From the IMG/VR virus record IMGVR_UViG_3300025941_000034, positions 1 through 50,052 of that record: a stretch of 50,052 nucleotides of DNA, one strand, 5' to 3'. This DNA comes from a virus. The position numbers and the translations under genes are program-made. The notes beneath the pieces are model-generated. The model had not been told where the DNA came from. It was given only the letters and a program-made list of their open reading frames with translations, and searched no databases. Positions 42,330 to 49,539 of the stretch are shown piece after piece (position 1 is the stretch's first letter; every line of letters begins with the position of its first letter).

Positions 42330-42578
42330 TTACGGTTCGCTGTTGCAACCGCCTTTCAGCATGCCGTCCGACCACGAGCGTCGAGTAGGCTTCGAAAGAT
42401 TATGGTCGTAAGCCTCCATTACCCTACGTTGGGTGAAGTCTCCGATCAACTCAAACTCTCCGTCGATGCCCCGATCATGGTCAAAGAACGTTACCATGCC
42501 GTCATCGTGAAGCGTTGCCGTTATGCGTTGCCCATTGGCGGTATACTTCCGCCCGGTGTTGAACCGTATGGTTTCCAC
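42330..42578 (-). CDS. Unknown small protein
   Basis: I start at the GTG at 42578, with AGGTGA upstream in the end of the previous gene, giving 82 residues. TGRKYTANGQRITATLHDDGMVTFFDHDRGIDGEFEL reads as a small beta sheet, which supports this frame. The ATG upstream in frame would overlap most of the preceding gene. Confidence 0.6.
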   Translation of the reverse strand: METIRFNTGRKYTANGQRITATLHDDGMVTFFDHDRGIDGEFELIGDFTQRRVMEAYDHNLSKPTRRSWSDGMLKGGCNSEP

Positions 42579-42582
42579 GGTA

Positions 42583-42759
42583 TCACCTGCAAGCAATCGC
42601 GTTGAACAGGGACCGCGACATGGTGCGATGTGGATTGCGCACATGGGAGCGACGTGGCCGCACTTGTGCCTTGCAGATAGTGGCGCAGCCCAGTAGCCCA
42701 GCACACAGCCTCTCCAACTCAGCGCGTTGCGCAGCCTTAGCGTTGGGATTGATACCCAT
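42583..42759 (-). CDS. Unknown small basic protein
   Basis: The 58-residue protein has a GGAGGG ribosome site and an N-terminal helix (NAKAAQRAELERLCAGLLG), then an Arg/His-rich tail. It is the first gene read leftward out of the noncoding control region at 42.76-43.40 kb. Function unknown. Confidence 0.55.
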   Translation of the reverse strand: MGINPNAKAAQRAELERLCAGLLGCATICKAQVRPRRSHVRNPHRTMSRSLFNAIACR

Positions 42760-42930
42760 GGCCTAGTCCCTCCGGTTCCCGATGGCCCATCGCCATCTGA
42801 CAGTCACGAGAATAGCAGAACCATCGAGGAAGTATACAACTCAGAGGTTGTAATTTGTATCGTCTGTATCGCGGAGCTATGCGTCCAGCGCATAGGTGAG
42901 AACAAAAGGTGAAAACTCTCAGAGTATTCA

Positions 42931-43145
42931 CGGTTTGTTCTTTGTAACCTTAGGTAACTAAGTAAATTCTTATCGTAGTAATCATAGTAACTACGTTGTG
43001 CCTACGAATACCTAATGTATTACTAAGTAACTACTGAAGGTAGTTAGAACTAACCTCAGAACGTCTAAGAAATTCTTAACTCAAGCTGTAGTTAGTTACT
43101 CTTAGTAATTCTTACGTAGACTACTCTTCGTAGCTATGCAAAACT
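42931..43145. repeat. Repeat-rich noncoding region (candidate origin or operator array)
   Basis: The heptamer TAACTAC or its complement occurs at 42988, 43028, 43040 and 43088. Many partial versions (TAGTAA, GTTACT, AGTAATTCTTA) and palindromic AAGAATTTCTTA-type sequences surround it. No credible gene lies between 42760 and 43400. Clustered short direct and inverted repeats beside a strong promoter suggest protein-binding sites for replication or transcription control. Confidence 0.55.
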
Positions 43146-43200
43146 GCATGGCAGCCATGCGTTTGGAGGGGTTGACATGGGTGGGGGGTACCCCTATAAT
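43146..43200 (+). promoter_or_regulatory. Perfect sigma70 promoter with two palindromes
   Basis: TTGACA (43172-43177), a 17-base spacer and TATAAT (43195-43200) match the consensus exactly. The spacer contains GGGGTACCCC (43186-43194 region), and GCATGG-CAG-CCATGC (43146-43160) lies just upstream of the -35. Both are likely repressor or regulator sites. It points rightward, towards the structural arm, and first runs antisense to genes at 43401-43967. Confidence 0.88.
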
Positions 43201-43262
43201 GGAACGATGCGCCGAGCCCGTAGGGCGAGGGCCCCACTAAATTTATCTCGAAGTATCCCCCC

Positions 43263-43308
43263 GTACTTGAATTTTCCTTGGGTCCCATACGGGTACTTAA
43301 ATTCTCCT
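43263..43308 (+). repeat. Direct repeat pair GTACTTRAATTYTCCT
   Basis: Two 16-base copies with two differences start at 43263 and 43293, 30 bases apart, with a third partial GTACTTA near 43315. They lie between the consensus promoter and element copy 3 and could be binding sites for one regulator. Confidence 0.55.
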
Positions 43309-43317
43309 ATTTATGTA

Positions 43318-43396
43318 CTTATAGTAGGTAGGTACCTATTTTAGATTAAAACGCACCAGTGGGCTTCCTAATGCGATTGAGAGGCATTCTATTAGC
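43318..43396 (+). promoter_or_regulatory. Three-copy regulatory element, copy 3 (plus strand)
   Basis: GTAGGTAGGTACC, then TTTTAGATTAAAA, stem CGCA (43352-43355) / TGCG (43372-43375) with a 16-base loop starting with the dyad CCAGTGG, then ATTGAGAGGCATTCTATTAG. Compared with copies 1 and 2, CTCA/TGAG has become CGCA/TGCG, a compensatory change. Unlike the other copies it lies on the plus strand. Confidence 0.65.
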
Positions 43397-43400
43397 AGTC

Positions 43401-43748
43401 CTAGGGTATATTTATTACCTGGATTGGGATGTTAGCCTCTTTAGCAGCTGTAATCATGTCCTTAGTCCCCCTACTATTAGGGGCTAAGAAAGCTATAACC
43501 AAGTCAGGCTTGCCTTCTCTAAGCATCTGTCTATTTCGGATTGGACCTGCTCGTCTGCCATACAATTCCCATAGAGCACGAAATCGTTGGACAGGGATGT
43601 TATTATTTCTACCAAACGTGCCGGCACATGTATCTGTGCCAGCGGCTCCTCCGTGGATGATCTCACTAATGTTCCTAATAGAACTAAGTTCTCTGTTGAT
43701 TCGTTCTTGGTCATGAAAATGTCTACTCCCACAAACTAATACTCTCAC
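43401..43748 (-). CDS. SLOG/DUF2493-type nucleotide-binding protein (YspA-like)
   Basis: I choose the GTG at 43748, whose GTGA overlaps the upstream stop, giving 115 residues. The family pattern is clear: RVLVCGSRHFHD at the start, IIHGGAAGTDTCAG (phosphate-binding loop), LYGRRAGPIRNRQML, then GKPDLVIAFLAPNSRGTKDMITAA. SLOG domains bind nucleotide-derived ligands and are found in signalling and defence systems. Several phages carry such a protein; its role here is unknown. Confidence 0.82.
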   Translation of the reverse strand: MRVLVCGSRHFHDQERINRELSSIRNISEIIHGGAAGTDTCAGTFGRNNNIPVQRFRALWELYGRRAGPIRNRQMLREGKPDLVIAFLAPNSRGTKDMITAAKEANIPIQVINIP

Positions 43749-43831
43749 GTCGATGCTAGCCACCCTAACAGAATAACACAAACTAACATAGTCCAGATAA
43801 CCCAATTAAATATCCTACTGTCTCGGTCCAC
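43745..43831 (-). CDS. 28-residue membrane micro-protein
   Basis: A GTG start with AGGA upstream opens a peptide with one membrane span (NWVIWTMLVCVILLGWLAS). It ends in a GTGA overlap with the SLOG gene, so the two are coupled. Confidence 0.5.
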   Translation of the reverse strand: MDRDSRIFNWVIWTMLVCVILLGWLAST

Positions 43832-43967
43832 GTAACATCCTTTCTACTGGCCAGGTGTAGGTTTGCTTAAGCCAGCAGGGTATACAAATAACATATTCCC
43901 AAATGCGGGTAGTAAATCTAGTATTGCAGTTAGTGCAGAACTTACTGTATTGTTCTTCTATTGACAA
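43815..43967 (-). CDS. Small zinc-finger protein
   Basis: The 50-residue product has Cys11, Cys14, Cys28 and Cys31 (FCTNCNTRF and VICIPCWLK), a compact four-Cys zinc finger with aromatic residues. The start is probably a TTG with AAAGG upstream; no ATG is in frame. It lies divergent to the secreted-protein gene at 43999, so their promoters overlap. Confidence 0.55.
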   Translation of the reverse strand: MSIEEQYSKFCTNCNTRFTTRIWEYVICIPCWLKQTYTWPVERMLRGPRQ

Positions 43968-43990
43968 ATCATTATCCTTTCTGTTATAAT
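43961..43990 (+). promoter_or_regulatory. Consensus sigma70 promoter of a near-leaderless gene
   Basis: TTGACA (43961-43966), an 18-base spacer and TATAAT (43985-43990) are exact consensus hexamers. Transcription would begin about 7 bases later, within a base or two of the ATG at 43999, so the mRNA would be leaderless or nearly so. It also overlaps the divergent zinc-finger gene's start. Confidence 0.85.
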
Positions 43991-43998
43991 ATCCGGCT

Positions 43999-44262
43999 AT
44001 GTCCTTAAAAGTAATTATCTTTGCTTCTATGCTATTGGCACACTCCTGGTATCCTTCTGAGTGTTGTTCTGAAAGAGATTGTTATCCCATTAACTGTTCT
44101 GAAGTTAAGAAGATAGATGGTGGGTATAACTACAAAGGTATCTTCTTTGCTAATAGTCAGGTTAAACAAACTCCTGATGAACATGTAGGTTGTCATGCCT
44201 GCAGTTCTTTTGGCGAGAGACAATATGGTTATTGTCTATTCCTACCTAGGGCTGGTGTCTAA
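43999..44262 (+). CDS. Secreted Cys-rich protein of host type
   Basis: The 87-residue protein has a signal peptide (SLKVIIFASMLLAHS), then HSWYPSECCSERDCYPINC, further Cys at GCHAC, and CLFLP near the end. Eight Cys in the mature part imply disulphide bonds in the periplasm or outside. The SWYPxECCxxxDC opening is one I associate with small exported proteins of alphaproteobacteria such as Bradyrhizobium, so it may be a host-derived gene. It has a near-perfect promoter and almost no leader. Confidence 0.75.
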   Translation: MSLKVIIFASMLLAHSWYPSECCSERDCYPINCSEVKKIDGGYNYKGIFFANSQVKQTPDEHVGCHACSSFGERQYGYCLFLPRAGV

Positions 44263-44402
44263 TGCCATATAAATCTAAAGCCCAAGCAGCATACTTCAAT
44301 ATACACAAAAAGGAACTAGAACGCAAGGGCGTTAATGTAAGTGAGTGGAACAGAGCAACTAAAGGGAAGAAGCTTCCGAAGAGGAAGAAGAAAAAGAAAT
44401 GA
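44262..44402 (+). CDS. Small basic phage protein (PYKSKAQAAYF type)
   Basis: The 46-residue, strongly basic protein (PYKSKAQAAYFNIH..., then ATKGKKLPKRKKKKK) resembles a widespread small phage/bacterial protein family of unknown function that starts with P-x-KSKAQ and ends with a TKGKKLP motif. It starts in a TAATG overlap and ends in ATGA. Confidence 0.72.
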   Translation: MPYKSKAQAAYFNIHKKELERKGVNVSEWNRATKGKKLPKRKKKKK

Positions 44403-44551
44403 TTTGGATTGTCTCTGCTGCTAGTGTTGTTTGGGTCCTCGGTTGGTTATCTTTGCTTCCCCATATTGAGAAGACTCCTAAAGCATTAGTTGCTACATTT
44501 TTTATTTGGCCGTATGTCGTTGGGGCAATGATGCGATCAGGAGATCGTTAG
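44399..44551 (+). CDS. Small two-span membrane protein
   Basis: The 50-residue protein has two hydrophobic segments (IWIVSAASVVWVLGWLSLL and ALVATFFIWPYVVGAMM). Its start overlaps the previous stop by ATGA and its stop overlaps the next GTG. Function unknown. Confidence 0.62.
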   Translation: MIWIVSAASVVWVLGWLSLLPHIEKTPKALVATFFIWPYVVGAMMRSGDR

Positions 44552-44694
44552 TGACTATTAAGGGGCCTCGTATAATTAGATTCATCGCTTACCTCTGGCA
44601 TATGCCCTACAATTTAAAGAGAGCGTCTAGGCGAGAAGAATGGGAACGGTATCGTCGTTCTCCATTCCATTTTAGAAATAAGAAAGCACAATAA
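44551..44694 (+). CDS. Small basic protein
   Basis: The 47-residue, Arg-rich protein ([17 protein letters not shown]) starts with GTG overlapping the previous stop. Its own stop forms TAATG with the first fibre-like gene. Function unknown. Confidence 0.58.
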   Translation: MTIKGPRIIRFIAYLWHMPYNLKRASRREEWERYRRSPFHFRNKKAQ

Positions 44695-45824
44695 TGGCGT
44701 ATGCCGTAACACATAACTTTGTATCTGCTGTACCTGATGATGCTCTGGCAGAAGCTAATGGAGAAGTTCTTCCGTCTAATTGGAATGAAGACCACGTTAT
44801 CTCTGGTAGTCTAACAGCATCAGAAATAGCTAACGTTCCTTCTGGACCTATTAGTTCTACCAACGTTCAGGATGCGATCGATGAAATAGCTTCTTCTGCA
44901 GTAACAGGAGAGGCTCTTACTTTAGGTAACGACACTAACGTTACTCTCACTGCAGGCGGGTCTGACTCTACAGCTCTAGTACATGCTGCTTCTATAACAG
45001 CAGGATGGACGGGGACTTTGTCTATTGCCCGAGGCGGCACAGCTAAATCATCTTGGAACCAAGGAGATGTCGTATATGCAACCAGCAGCTCAGCACTCGA
45101 TGGCTTACCTAAAAGCACTTCTACTACAAGATACCTTTCTAACACCGGTACAAACAACAATCCGGCGTGGGCGCAAGTAAACCTAGCTAACGGCGTAACA
45201 GGGAATCTCCCAGTTGGCAATCTTGACTCAGGAACTTCTGCTTCTAGTTCTACTTTCTGGCGTGGTGACGGCACTTGGGGTACTCCTTCTGGTACAACGG
45301 TAGTCACACCTTCTGCTCTTACAAAAGTAGATGACACTAACGTAACTCTTACATTAGGCGGCACACCAGCTACAGCCCTTCTACAGGCTACGTCTATTAC
45401 AGCTGGGTGGACAGGCACACTAGCTTCTAGTCGTATTAACTCTAATGCCATCACTTCAGGGATTGAGTTTATAATTGATGGAGCGGGGTCAGTTATTACT
45501 ACAGGAATGAAAGGCTATTTAGAAATACCTTTCGGCTGTACGATTAACAGGGCTACTCTATTAGCAGATCAGTCTGGTTCTATTGTAGTAAACATTTGGA
45601 AATGTACATATTCCCAGTTTGATGCTGGTGGTACACATCCAGTCGTAGGCGATAAGATCACAGCATCCGCGCCTCCTACAATATCTTCTACTACTAAAGC
45701 ACAAGATTCAACTCTCACTGGCTGGACTACTTCAATTAGTGCCGGTGATATTTTAGCATTTAACGTAGACTCGGTTTCAACATTAACCAGGGTCACTCTA
45801 TCTCTAAAGGTAACAAAGACTTAA
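44694..45824 (+). CDS. Tail fibre-like structural protein
   Basis: The 376-residue protein's N terminus ([20 protein letters not shown], then [13 protein letters not shown]) is like phage fibre N-terminal domains I recognise. The body is beta repeats with Gly/Thr/Ser ([14 protein letters not shown] and [14 protein letters not shown] are two versions of one repeat). The C-terminal 120 residues form a separate beta domain. It opens the second structural cluster. Confidence 0.75.
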   Translation: MAYAVTHNFVSAVPDDALAEANGEVLPSNWNEDHVISGSLTASEIANVPSGPISSTNVQDAIDEIASSAVTGEALTLGNDTNVTLTAGGSDSTALVHAASITAGWTGTLSIARGGTAKSSWNQGDVVYATSSSALDGLPKSTSTTRYLSNTGTNNNPAWAQVNLANGVTGNLPVGNLDSGTSASSSTFWRGDGTWGTPSGTTVVTPSALTKVDDTNVTLTLGGTPATALLQATSITAGWTGTLASSRINSNAITSGIEFIIDGAGSVITTGMKGYLEIPFGCTINRATLLADQSGSIVVNIWKCTYSQFDAGGTHPVVGDKITASAPPTISSTTKAQDSTLTGWTTSISAGDILAFNVDSVSTLTRVTLSLKVTKT

Positions 45825-45825
45825 C

Positions 45826-46911
45826 ATGACTCTATTAATGTTCGAAAGTTTGGGCGGCTTTAGTAACGCCCATAACTCAACCTACCCTGCTACTCAGGGC
45901 GTTTCCATGATGGGGAATGCCTTTGGAGGTACTGCAGGAACTGGTAGTTGGGACCTATGGACTTCTGGTGGTGTTAATACAAGTAGTCTTGGTTCAAGAA
46001 TGAATCAGTGTTCTCAGAATGGTGGTTGGCGGTGGAACTTAGGTTCTGCCAATACGAACACTTGCTTCACTGGGGCACGTCTTAATTTCAATACTTTTGG
46101 CAGTGCAGTCACCAGAGATTTCTTCCAAATATGGGATAGTGCAGGAGCTGTTCAATGTGGCATGTCTATTAACTCATCTGCTAAACTGATCTTTTGGAGA
46201 GGGACTAATTCAACGGTTATTGGTACTGGAACAACTACCATAATCGGAGGTGTTGAGTATTTTATTGAAGTCGGCATTCCTCTAGGGAATAGCGTAACCA
46301 TTGAAGTTAGAATAAATGGCGTTACAGAGATAACTGCCTCTACGGTAGATACTACAAACACAGCTAACCAAAACTGGCAGTACTTTTGGTGGAGTTGCGG
46401 TTCCGGGCAAACTTGTCTGTATACCGATATTTATGGCTTAGACAGCGGTGGTAGTGCTCCACATAATACGTTCTTGGGAGTATGTCGTATTGAGACTCTT
46501 CCAGTAACAACTAACAACAGTGTTACTTGGACTGCATTATCTTCTACAAATGCTAGCCAAGTTGATGACACAGGTACATTGGGAACTAGTACCATTGACT
46601 CAGATACAACGTATAACAAAACAAGTACCACTAGCAACGTTGATACCTTTAACCATTCTGCCTTAACATCTAATCCGACTACAATCTTTGGAGTTAAGGT
46701 TCAGACTATTGTTAGAAAAGAAGACGTTGGTAACAGAACATACCGTAATAAACTGATTTCTGGCGGCACTACGTCGAGTGGAACAACTGTCCAAACATAT
46801 ACTGGGTATATGACGCAGGATGATTATTACACTACTGACCCTAATACCTCAGCAGCTTGGACAGCTACAAACGTAAACGCTACAAAGATTGGTTACGAAC
46901 TGGTATCTTAA
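45826..46911 (+). CDS. Beta-rich structural protein
   Basis: The 361-residue protein is rich in Thr, Ser, Gly and Asn with few charged residues. It contains a concanavalin/jelly-roll-like pattern (ARLNFNTFGSAVTRDFFQIWDSAG, then VEYFIEVGIPLGNSVTIEVRINGV). This suggests a carbohydrate-binding virion surface protein. It directly abuts the next gene. Confidence 0.7.
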   Translation: MTLLMFESLGGFSNAHNSTYPATQGVSMMGNAFGGTAGTGSWDLWTSGGVNTSSLGSRMNQCSQNGGWRWNLGSANTNTCFTGARLNFNTFGSAVTRDFFQIWDSAGAVQCGMSINSSAKLIFWRGTNSTVIGTGTTTIIGGVEYFIEVGIPLGNSVTIEVRINGVTEITASTVDTTNTANQNWQYFWWSCGSGQTCLYTDIYGLDSGGSAPHNTFLGVCRIETLPVTTNNSVTWTALSSTNASQVDDTGTLGTSTIDSDTTYNKTSTTSNVDTFNHSALTSNPTTIFGVKVQTIVRKEDVGNRTYRNKLISGGTTSSGTTVQTYTGYMTQDDYYTTDPNTSAAWTATNVNATKIGYELVS

Positions 46912-47748
46912 ATGGCCGTTCCTAGTTTTGTAAGCATTGGAGGAGCGACTGGTGCTGGGTCGGGTACGACTCTTACTCCTGCTCTTCCTGGAAGCAGAGT
47001 TAACAACAACATTCTAATTTCGTTTTGTTCTGTTCAAGGAACGGGTAAAACCGTTACGACAGCAACTACGGGATGGACTGTAGGAGACTCAATAAACTCA
47101 GGGAATATCTCTGCGGCATGGGCGTGGAGATTAGTAGATGGAACTGAAACAGCAGCGGTTTGGACTTGGACTGGTTCTGCAGCTAATGTGGGTGTTGAAA
47201 TCCAGTATTCTGGCAACGCCACCGTATCTCCTATAAATACAAATAATAAAGCTACTGCTAATTCATCTTCAACAGTAACCATAGCTGCCCTTACTACAGG
47301 TGCAGATAACTGTGAAATTGTCGACTTTATAACGACAAGTACTAACCAGACGATTCCCGTGCCAATCGGCATGACGACTCGTTTGATTTCCCAAGGTGGC
47401 AACGGTTCGATGCGAATCGGCGACGGTCAAATGGGAAAAGCTGGTGCTACCGAAGCTGAAAGTTTCCCTATTACCAGTGACAACTGGGTTACGTTTGGCA
47501 TTGCAATTCTAGGCAGTGGCACTGGGACGACTCCAAATGCTCGGGTTACCTCAGTAGCCGCCCAAGTCTTGGAGGCACAACCTGACTCAGAGAACAATGT
47601 TCGAGTTACTTCAGTAGCTCAACAAGTCCTAGAAGCACAACCAGCATCTGAAAACAATGTTCGAGTTACTTCAGTCTCTATGCAAGTTCTCAGAACAGTA
47701 TCATCAATCACAACACTTCCTTTTATCAAAGGTTTTATAATAGATTAA
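46912..47748 (+). CDS. Structural protein with three tandem C-terminal repeats
   Basis: The 278-residue protein has a first 200-residue beta sandwich. Residues about 208-265 hold three copies of a 19-residue repeat (RVTSVAxQVLEAQPxSENN, last one degenerate). Such short repeats are found in other phage virion proteins. Confidence 0.7.
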   Translation: MAVPSFVSIGGATGAGSGTTLTPALPGSRVNNNILISFCSVQGTGKTVTTATTGWTVGDSINSGNISAAWAWRLVDGTETAAVWTWTGSAANVGVEIQYSGNATVSPINTNNKATANSSSTVTIAALTTGADNCEIVDFITTSTNQTIPVPIGMTTRLISQGGNGSMRIGDGQMGKAGATEAESFPITSDNWVTFGIAILGSGTGTTPNARVTSVAAQVLEAQPDSENNVRVTSVAQQVLEAQPASENNVRVTSVSMQVLRTVSSITTLPFIKGFIID

Positions 47749-47749
47749 C

Positions 47750-48178
47750 ATGTCTACAACTTTTAACAAATTCAATGTCTTCGTCCAAGACATGGCTAAC
47801 GGAAAGCACAATCTTGGTTCGGACACTATTAAGGTAGCTCTGACTAACGTAGCCCCTGTGGCTTCTAATACCGTGTTTGCTAACATCACTGAGATTTCAG
47901 CAGGCAATGGTTATACCGCAGGTGGTGCTACTTCCACTCAGACGAGCAGCGTCCAGACAGCTGGTACGTACCGTCTGATCACTGGCAACGTAACGACGAC
48001 TGCTTCGGGAGGTTCTGTAGGACCGTTCCGGTATGTGGTGGTGTATAACAACACTCAGACCAGTCCTTTGAAACCATTGATTGGTTACTATGACTTTGGC
48101 AGTAACGTCACGCTTAACAACGGTGACTCGTTCTCTACCAACTTCGACCAGACTAACGGACTCTTAAGCGTTACGTAA
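47750..48178 (+). CDS. Structural protein, beta sandwich type
   Basis: The 142-residue protein begins with a conserved-looking NKFNVFVQDMANGKHNLG and continues with FRYVVVYNNT and GDSFSTNF. I associate this pattern with phage virion proteins often found beside fibre genes. It has no membrane segment and no Cys. Confidence 0.72.
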   Translation: MSTTFNKFNVFVQDMANGKHNLGSDTIKVALTNVAPVASNTVFANITEISAGNGYTAGGATSTQTSSVQTAGTYRLITGNVTTTASGGSVGPFRYVVVYNNTQTSPLKPLIGYYDFGSNVTLNNGDSFSTNFDQTNGLLSVT

Positions 48179-48184
48179 TAGCCA

Positions 48185-48880
48185 ATGGCTAGGAAAATAA
48201 AGACTAGATACGGTGTAGATACCGGAGTCTTTACCTTAACTGGTAATGTGTTGCACTTCAGTCAAGCTGAAACAGCTGGTACTGGTGTGTTCACGCTTAC
48301 CGGTTCTGATGCTAGTCTTATTAAAAACGTAACACCTAGTCTTGCTGCCGATACTGGTGTATTCCTAGAAACAGGAAATAATGCCAACCTTCTATTAGGG
48401 ACAGTATTCTCTGTTTCTACTGGAACATTCTCTATGACCGCTGCTGACGGTACGTTCGTTGTAAATCGAACGCCGTCTATGATTGCAGAGTCGGGGACAT
48501 TCTTACTTACTGGTAACGATGCTACTCTAGTTGAAGACGTTGTAATAGACGTAGACACTATTGAAGCGGAGACTGCAACTTATACAGTAGACTCAGGACC
48601 AGTAACGTACGTCCTTAATATCTTTGTGGGTGATGAATGTCATCCTGCCTTCCAGATAGACGCCTTCCAATTCAATGCCTTCCAGACTTGTCTGGATATT
48701 GAAGTACCTCCGGAAGAACCATCAGTCGAACACGGTGGCAGACAAATCTTCCCAGAGATACCATCGATTACACACCGATGGAAAGAGGGGGCAAACCAGC
48801 TCTATGCGCGCAAGCAGATTAGAGAGGCGGCTAGGGTACTAGGACGGAAGGGTGGATTAGCCAATAGACGATGGCGTTAG
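48185..48880 (+). CDS. Repeat protein with TGVFTLTGN-type beta repeats
   Basis: The 231-residue protein has at least five repeats of about 28 residues (each with T/S-G-x-F-x-L/M-T-G/A) in residues 10-125. Then come a distinct region and a basic C terminus (AARVLGRKGGLANRRWR). The repeats look like stacked beta hairpins, typical of a fibre or spike. The basic end resembles a KGG-type motif also found in the small gene at 48971. Confidence 0.7.
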   Translation: MARKIKTRYGVDTGVFTLTGNVLHFSQAETAGTGVFTLTGSDASLIKNVTPSLAADTGVFLETGNNANLLLGTVFSVSTGTFSMTAADGTFVVNRTPSMIAESGTFLLTGNDATLVEDVVIDVDTIEAETATYTVDSGPVTYVLNIFVGDECHPAFQIDAFQFNAFQTCLDIEVPPEEPSVEHGGRQIFPEIPSITHRWKEGANQLYARKQIREAARVLGRKGGLANRRWR

Positions 48881-49011
48881 AAAAGTCGAAGCGGGCATGC
48901 ATTTTATGCAAACTAGTTCGGTCTTTAAACGATCTCAGAGTTTATCAGGAAATCAAGGCGATACTAAACCATGAGCGGGCAAGTATTAGAACTGAGAAAA
49001 CCATCGCTTAA
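48871..49011 (+). CDS. Small CxxC helical protein
   Basis: The 46-residue protein has CILC near the start and helical LNDLRVYQEIKAILNHERAS, ending SIRTEKTIA. It looks like the small CxxC plus helix proteins found in phages and recalls a simple HTH. It overlaps both neighbours. Confidence 0.55.
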   Translation: MALEKSKRACILCKLVRSLNDLRVYQEIKAILNHERASIRTEKTIA

Positions 49012-49141
49012 GGAACACGCTTACATCCTTGGTTCTCAAGGAGCTTCTAAAGGTGGAAGCGCGCGAGCAAAGAAGCTCGATAAAAAGCAACGATCTTCCC
49101 AAGCTAGGAAAGCAGCCAAAACTAGATGGCTAGGAAGCTGA
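48971..49141 (+). CDS. Small basic KGG-type protein
   Basis: The 56-residue protein ends with SKGGSARAKKLDKKQRSSQA then RKAAKTRW. The KGG-x-ARAKKL...RKAA-x-RW arrangement is a known pattern of short basic proteins. It overlaps the CxxC gene by 41 bases in another frame. Possibly DNA-binding. Confidence 0.6.
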   Translation: MSGQVLELRKPSLKEHAYILGSQGASKGGSARAKKLDKKQRSSQARKAAKTRWLGS

Positions 49142-49166
49142 AGCGGGAAAGCAAAGGAACATTAAA

Positions 49167-49382
49167 ATGATGACGGGACAACGAAGTTCAGATATTGGTA
49201 GCTACGGCTTACCTGTTACTGACGTTCAGGAGAAGAAAAGAAACTTCTCCGGCTACCAAGTCAACCAGTTTTACTCTCTGGCAGATATGCAGATGGGAGA
49301 TACTTCTGGGACGACTGAGACGGATAGCGCCACAGACCGCAAAGGTTCTGGCGGCTATACGTTAATTAATTCTAAACGGTAA
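49167..49382 (+). CDS. Small polar protein
   Basis: The 71-residue, Ser/Gly/Thr-rich protein (DTSGTTETDSATDRKGSGG) has no membrane segment. It lies in a tandem of small genes before the terminase block. No clear function. Confidence 0.58.
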   Translation: MMTGQRSSDIGSYGLPVTDVQEKKRNFSGYQVNQFYSLADMQMGDTSGTTETDSATDRKGSGGYTLINSKR

Positions 49383-49393
49383 AGGAGATACAA

Positions 49394-49513
49394 ATGAATC
49401 AGGTTTCTAATTGCATGGGCCAGTCGCAGACGCACAAGGCCAATGGTGCAAAAGTTAATGATCCAGGTGGTTATACTATGTCTATGACTACTGGTGGTAC
49501 AGTCGGGGGCTAA
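49394..49513 (+). CDS. Small Gly-rich protein
   Basis: The 39-residue protein follows a strong AAGGAGA ribosome site. It is Gly/Asn/Thr-rich and ends with a GGTVGG run, with one Cys. The strong site argues that it is made. Function unknown. Confidence 0.6.
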   Translation: MNQVSNCMGQSQTHKANGAKVNDPGGYTMSMTTGGTVGG

Positions 49514-49539
49514 GTGCCTCCGATCCCATTGAGGATAAC

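Noticed and set aside
42727-42931. Open frames of 61-64 residues on both strands in the control region
   Set aside because: No ribosome sites and composition unlike neighbouring proteins; treated as chance.
43429-43716. 95-residue plus-strand frame downstream of the consensus promoter
   Set aside because: It is the mirror of the clear SLOG gene on the other strand and has no ribosome site.
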